From positions 18,619 to 28,433 of the forward strand of contig PBKH01000021.1 in assembly GCA_002721375.1 (NCBI GenBank): DNA of 9,815 nt. The letters run 5' to 3'. The notes beneath the pieces were generated by a model, which saw only the letters and a program-made list of their open reading frames with translations, was not told the origin of the DNA and ran no database searches. The stretch's first letter is position 1. The number at the start of each line of letters is the position of its first letter. The position numbers and the translations under genes are program-made. The DNA is from Verrucomicrobiales bacterium (GTDB lineage: Bacteria; Verrucomicrobiota; Verrucomicrobiia; Limisphaerales; UBA1096). Below are positions 6,501 to 9,815 of the stretch, in pieces.

Positions 6501-8291
6501 ATGAAACAGATCGTTGTCTTTATTTTAGCCGCGATCGGCTTGATTTCGAATGCAGATGTAGCTACCTCAGCATCGGCGCTGGAGTCATTGCTACCGGCTG
6601 AGACTGTGCTTCTAATTGCTGCGCCGGAGTATGCCAGCGCAAAAAAGCATTTCAAGGCGAGCGCTTTAGGGAAGTTTTGGGACAGTGCCGAGTTCAGACC
6701 GTTCCGCAAAAAATTCGCCGATGGATTTGAGGCAAATGTGTTGGTTAGGATCGAGGAGGAGTTGGCGGTGGATTTTGAGAGGTTTGAGGAAATGGCCAAC
6801 GGTCCGGTTGCTTTGGCTGTGGTACTAGAACAGGATATTAGTACCCAGCCATCGCTGCTATTTCTGCTGGATGCCGGTCGCAAGACTTTCACCCTCCGTA
6901 GAACTCTTTCTCAGTTGGAGCGAGACTGGAAAAAAGAAGGCCACGAAGTTAGTGAGACGGAAATTGGCGGAGTCGATTTTGCCACGGTGAGCGATCCTGA
7001 CAGTGATGTAAAGGTGCATGTCGGGCGAGTAGGCGCCCAGTTGATAATCGGCACAGGGGCCAACCATATTGAAGGTGTCCTGAATCGGCTGAACGGTAAG
7101 GTTGACGGCGCTTTAATTGGAAATACGGCGTTTGCTATGGATCGTAATGCGCTGTTGAATGAGGCAGATATTTACATGTGGGCAGACTTTGGGCGGTTTA
7201 TCCCGCAGTTACTCGATAATGTACCATTCGGCGCTGAACTTGGAATCGACTTTAGCGAGGTGGTTGGTTCTCTCGGATTTAATGAATTGGGTACGTCTGC
7301 AATAACATACCGCGATCGACCGGATGGGGTTCACTTGAATATGTTCTTCGGTCTGCCGGAATCCAAACGAAAGGGGTTGTTTAATCTTCTGAATACACGT
7401 CTCGCAGACGCTTCGCCTCCGGTGTTTGTTCCGACAGATGTAGTTACATACACCCGTTGGCGGGCTGACTTAAGTGATGCATGGTCGAATTTTGAAAAAC
7501 TGCTTCTTGAATTGTCGCCAGACGTAGCCAATGTGGTCGAGTTCACTGTCGGTTTACTCGGCAAGGACAAAGATTCCAACTTCGATTTCAAGAAGAAGTT
7601 CCTGGCTAATTTTGGAGATGATCTGATTTTTTACCAGATGCCTCCTAAGGACCTTTCGCTAAGCTCTCTCGGGTCCGGGTCAATGGTTGCCTTGGTCAAG
7701 TCGCCTGATCCGGAGGGACTTATTCAGGGCATTGGTGCTATTCCGGGTATTCTGCCACCGCCTCTTAACGAGGCCGAACTCAAACCTCGTAAGCTGGGCA
7801 AGAATACCGCTTATAGCTTTGGGTTGATCGAATTGCCTGATCCCAGTACTGGCGAGTTGGTAGAGAGTGAGGTATTATTTGCTGTTAAAGAAGGCTATCT
7901 GGCGATATCGAATGACGTCGACCAGTTACTGGCACTGCTCGACGGCAAGAAACAGCACGCCTTGACCAAGCGGGAACGGCTTGCCATGGCGGCGACAGTG
8001 GTGGGAGGCACTGATTCTGGGTTCTTTAGCTACCAAAATGACCGGGTGATGATCCGCAGTGTGGTGGATACGTTGAACGCTAATGCGGATCAGTTTGGGA
8101 TGATTTTCAGCATGATCCCGATGGAAGGACTAAACGAGGTCAGTTTGGACGATTGGCTGGATTTCTCACTGCTGCCCAAGGGAGAGATCATTGCGAAGTA
8201 TTTTGACTTCACTGTTTATGGTGCGTCAAACGATGGGCGCGGCTTCACTCTGAAGATGTTTTCACCCCGTCCGCAGGGCCTGAAGCGCTGA
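6501..8291 (+). CDS. Exported DUF3352-like protein, 596 aa
   Basis: The N-terminus is a Sec signal peptide (MKQIVVFILAAIGLIS, probably cleaved near ATSASA around residue 26). The mature start, LESLLPAETVLLIAAPEYAS, is like the opening of DUF3352-type proteins of Planctomycetota and Verrucomicrobiota, in which a secreted domain begins with a phrase about the protein's own 'LLPADT' strand. Further segments fit that plan: GPVALAVVLEQD, SLLFLLDAGRKTF, VGRVGAQLIIGTGANHIEGV, FLANFGDDLIFYQMPP and a late EGYLAISNDVDQLLALLDG. No catalytic motif is evident, and the function is unknown. It is probably periplasmic. The ATG at 6501 is the start that yields the signal peptide. Upstream is the GH97 remnant, and the last 47 bases are shared with the convergent HEAT gene. 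The overall plan resembles that of the secreted protein at 1372-2940, though only loosely. Confidence 0.85.
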   Translation: MKQIVVFILAAIGLISNADVATSASALESLLPAETVLLIAAPEYASAKKHFKASALGKFWDSAEFRPFRKKFADGFEANVLVRIEEELAVDFERFEEMANGPVALAVVLEQDISTQPSLLFLLDAGRKTFTLRRTLSQLERDWKKEGHEVSETEIGGVDFATVSDPDSDVKVHVGRVGAQLIIGTGANHIEGVLNRLNGKVDGALIGNTAFAMDRNALLNEADIYMWADFGRFIPQLLDNVPFGAELGIDFSEVVGSLGFNELGTSAITYRDRPDGVHLNMFFGLPESKRKGLFNLLNTRLADASPPVFVPTDVVTYTRWRADLSDAWSNFEKLLLELSPDVANVVEFTVGLLGKDKDSNFDFKKKFLANFGDDLIFYQMPPKDLSLSSLGSGSMVALVKSPDPEGLIQGIGAIPGILPPPLNEAELKPRKLGKNTAYSFGLIELPDPSTGELVESEVLFAVKEGYLAISNDVDQLLALLDGKKQHALTKRERLAMAATVVGGTDSGFFSYQNDRVMIRSVVDTLNANADQFGMIFSMIPMEGLNEVSLDDWLDFSLLPKGEIIAKYFDFTVYGASNDGRGFTLKMFSPRPQGLKR

Positions 8292-9351
8292 CCTTAGCGG
8301 CCTCAAGTTTTTTTAGTGCTGCATCCAGTGCTTCTTGGCCGGACTCAATGTTGTGCTTGGCGATTTTGCGCAGCTTACGGGCATAGGCATTTCCAGGCCG
8401 TGCCGCTTCGCCCATCAGGAACAGGCCGGCCGCGCGGGCGCTCGGAGTGCCTTTAATAACGGCTGCTGAGAGTGTCCGGTAAGGCGTTTCTGGTGTTCCC
8501 CAAATGCTTTTCAGCGCGTCAAGAATTTGTGATTCCCTTTCCTCTCCGAGTTGGAAGGTTCCCTTTATCGCTTCCCACAGGCCGTGTTCAGACGGTATGA
8601 GCCGCTGCAACACGGCGAAGCCGATCACACGTAATTCGTAACGCTCACTCGCGACCAGTTGCATTACTGCCGGTGCGGCCCGATGGCCCATCATCGCCAG
8701 TGCAGCAGCAGCAGCATTGGCCTCGGGGCTACCTGGCTTTGCTATGATGATAGCGGCCACGGCCGGCGCTGCTCCGATTGCGTTCGACTTCATGTTGCCT
8801 ATAACATGCAACATTCGTGTCAGGTGGTCGCTCTCTACTTGGTCAAGCCGGTTGGTGATCGAGTGGAACGGTAGCGAACCGAGATCCTGCAGCGTGGCTA
8901 GGGCGTTATTATAAACCAAGTGCTCCGGGTCGCCGAGAGATTCAACTAGGTCAGGGATGGCCGGAGCGGCTGCTTGGCCAAGTGCAGCTAGACCGACTAC
9001 GCCGCCGGCACGTATTTCAGAACGTTCGTAAGGGTTCAACCAGCGCAGTAGGTCTTGTCTGTTTAGACCTGGCAGTTTTTCGGCTGCAACCAGCAGTGGT
9101 TTTTTCCAGAAAGAATCCTTGTGGCTCAAGGCTTTTTGCAGCCAAGGGAGGGCATTGGTGCCCAATTGAGTGACAGCATTCCGAGCGGCCGCGCGACGGT
9201 CGGGCGCGGCGGTGATTAGCAAGTCTTGCACCCACTCTTCCAACGGTCGACCGTCAACCTCCGGGCCTCGGTCGCGTCGGGCTATGACGAGGCACATCAC
9301 TAATACGATCAGCACCACGAGGCCGGTTTTCAGCCATCGCCATTTGCTCAT
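8245..9351 (-). CDS. Membrane-anchored HEAT-repeat protein
   Basis: The product has a short basic N-terminus (MSKWRWLKTG) and one hydrophobic segment (LVVLIVLVMCLVIA, residues 11-24). The large remainder is alpha-helical with HEAT-like repeats, for example AGGVVGLAALGQAAAPAIP, DPEHLVYNNALATLQDLG and ANAAAAALAMMGHRAAPAV. HEAT repeats form solenoids that bind proteins. Without another domain, the partner is unknown. The segment DGRPLEEWVQDL just after the membrane anchor is typical of HEAT proteins abundant in Verrucomicrobiota. I chose the ATG at 9351; an in-frame GTG at 9357 would add two residues. No Shine-Dalgarno is clear. The upstream oxidoreductase gene on the same strand ends about 41 bp before the start, so the two may be cotranscribed. 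The 3' end overlaps the convergent 596-aa gene by 47 bp. Confidence 0.9.
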   Translation of the reverse strand: MSKWRWLKTGLVVLIVLVMCLVIARRDRGPEVDGRPLEEWVQDLLITAAPDRRAAARNAVTQLGTNALPWLQKALSHKDSFWKKPLLVAAEKLPGLNRQDLLRWLNPYERSEIRAGGVVGLAALGQAAAPAIPDLVESLGDPEHLVYNNALATLQDLGSLPFHSITNRLDQVESDHLTRMLHVIGNMKSNAIGAAPAVAAIIIAKPGSPEANAAAAALAMMGHRAAPAVMQLVASERYELRVIGFAVLQRLIPSEHGLWEAIKGTFQLGEERESQILDALKSIWGTPETPYRTLSAAVIKGTPSARAAGLFLMGEAARPGNAYARKLRKIAKHNIESGQEALDAALKKLEAAKVSASGPADGVKTSSE

Positions 9352-9392
9352 GCCCACAGAATGCGAGCGTTGGTCGTTAACGGAAAGGAAAA

Positions 9393-9815
9393 TTAGCCGT
9401 TTTGGACCTTGATCTGGCTGGTGATTTCAAGCGCCAGTTCTATGGCCTGCCGCGCAGACTCGCCACTGACCATCGGTTCTTGTCTTTCGACTACACATTG
9501 GACGAAACTTTCCAATTCTACTTTGAGTGGTTCCTCTTTCTGAATCGGCACCGGCTCGCGCACGATGCGTCGGCTGCCGAACTGGCTGACGATTGCATTG
9601 TCCCGGCCAGCAACCAGCTTTTTCAGCAGTGACGATTCCGGCTCATCATCTCGGGCAAGTCGATAGTGATACCCTTTCTGCTCACGATAATCGAGCGACA
9701 CATAGCTCGGCGCTTCGCCGCTACTGAATACGCGAATCTTTCGCAGTCTTTCCGGGCTGACACGGCTGACGGTTAAGTTGGCTACACAATCGTTGGCGAA
9801 TCGCAGTCGTGCATT
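9393..9815 (-). CDS. Gfo/Idh/MocA-type oxidoreductase, C-terminal part
   Basis: The frame is open from the right edge of the window to a TAA at 9393, giving 140 residues of the C-terminal domain. The Rossmann domain and start lie beyond 9815. Residues ARLRFANDCVANLTVSRVS, PERLRKIRVFSSGEAPSYVS and LDYREQKGYHYRLA form the beta-sheet part of the substrate domain. The end, EPLKVELESFVQCVVERQ then EPMVSGESARQAIELALEI, is the classic closing helix pair of this family (SG-x-GARQAIELA-like). A GTG at 9701 is only an internal codon. It differs from the Tat-exported oxidoreductase at 4450: no similar stretch is visible, so it is not a recent duplicate. Relatives of this type are cytoplasmic sugar-nucleotide dehydrogenases, but the substrate cannot be assigned from the fragment. 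Confidence 0.85.
   Translation of the reverse strand, partial: NARLRFANDCVANLTVSRVSPERLRKIRVFSSGEAPSYVSLDYREQKGYHYRLARDDEPESSLLKKLVAGRDNAIVSQFGSRRIVREPVPIQKEEPLKVELESFVQCVVERQEPMVSGESARQAIELALEITSQIKVQNG

Noticed and set aside
6320..6892. 190-codon minus-strand open frame across the start of the 596-aa gene
   Set aside because: Ser/Asn-rich composition with no recognisable domain. It lies antisense to the signal peptide and conserved start of the 596-aa gene.
1..9815. A defence island, mobile element, CRISPR array or phage segment
   Set aside because: No transposase, integrase, nuclease, toxin-antitoxin or direct-repeat array was seen on either strand. The genes are housekeeping, sugar oxidoreductase or secreted proteins.

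Overview
The window looks like chromosomal DNA from a member of the Verrucomicrobiota or a near PVC-group relative. This is an inference from gene content: a Tat-targeted Gfo/Idh/MocA oxidoreductase, a GH97 glycosidase remnant, a lipobox-free membrane-anchored HEAT-repeat protein, large secreted DUF3352-like proteins, and few strong Shine-Dalgarno sites. No rRNA, tRNA, CRISPR array, insertion sequence or phage gene is visible. The window cuts a gene at each end.

Layout. Positions 1-2940 hold a leftward run: a secreted 522-aa protein of unknown function, then pdxJ 14 bp later, then acpS (ATGA overlap with pdxJ), then an unrecognised reading frame leaving the window at base 1. This is probably one operon, with pyridoxal-phosphate synthesis and acyl-carrier-protein activation side by side, as in many bacteria. 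A promoter-sized, AT-rich region (2941-3285) separates it from a rightward RRM RNA-binding protein gene. In that gene the expected ribosome-binding site and ATG lie one frame away from the conserved domain. It meets the leftward mtfA gene tail to tail, with overlapping stop codons at 3565-3568. mtfA and the rightward Gfo/Idh/MocA gene (4450-5790) are divergent, with about 84 bp between their starts.

Between 5885 and 6357 lies the clearest oddity: the signal peptide and first residues of a GH97 alpha-glucosidase joined almost directly to its C-terminal beta domain. The catalytic core is gone, and two nonsense codons and a frameshift are present. This is a strongly decayed pseudogene. It is followed by a rightward secreted 596-aa DUF3352-like protein (6501-8291), which runs into the 3' end of a leftward HEAT-repeat membrane protein (8245-9351) with a 47-bp tail-to-tail coding overlap. 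Upstream of the HEAT gene on the same strand is the C-terminal part of a second Gfo/Idh/MocA-type oxidoreductase, cut by the right edge.

How the genes work together: apart from pdxJ-acpS, the genes do not form an evident pathway. The Tat-secreted oxidoreductase beside a dead secreted glycosidase suggests a former small sugar-utilisation cluster that has lost its hydrolase. No convincing new defence or mobile system was found. The best leads are the collapsed GH97 gene, the frame-displaced RRM gene, and the pair of large exported proteins with a similar overall plan.
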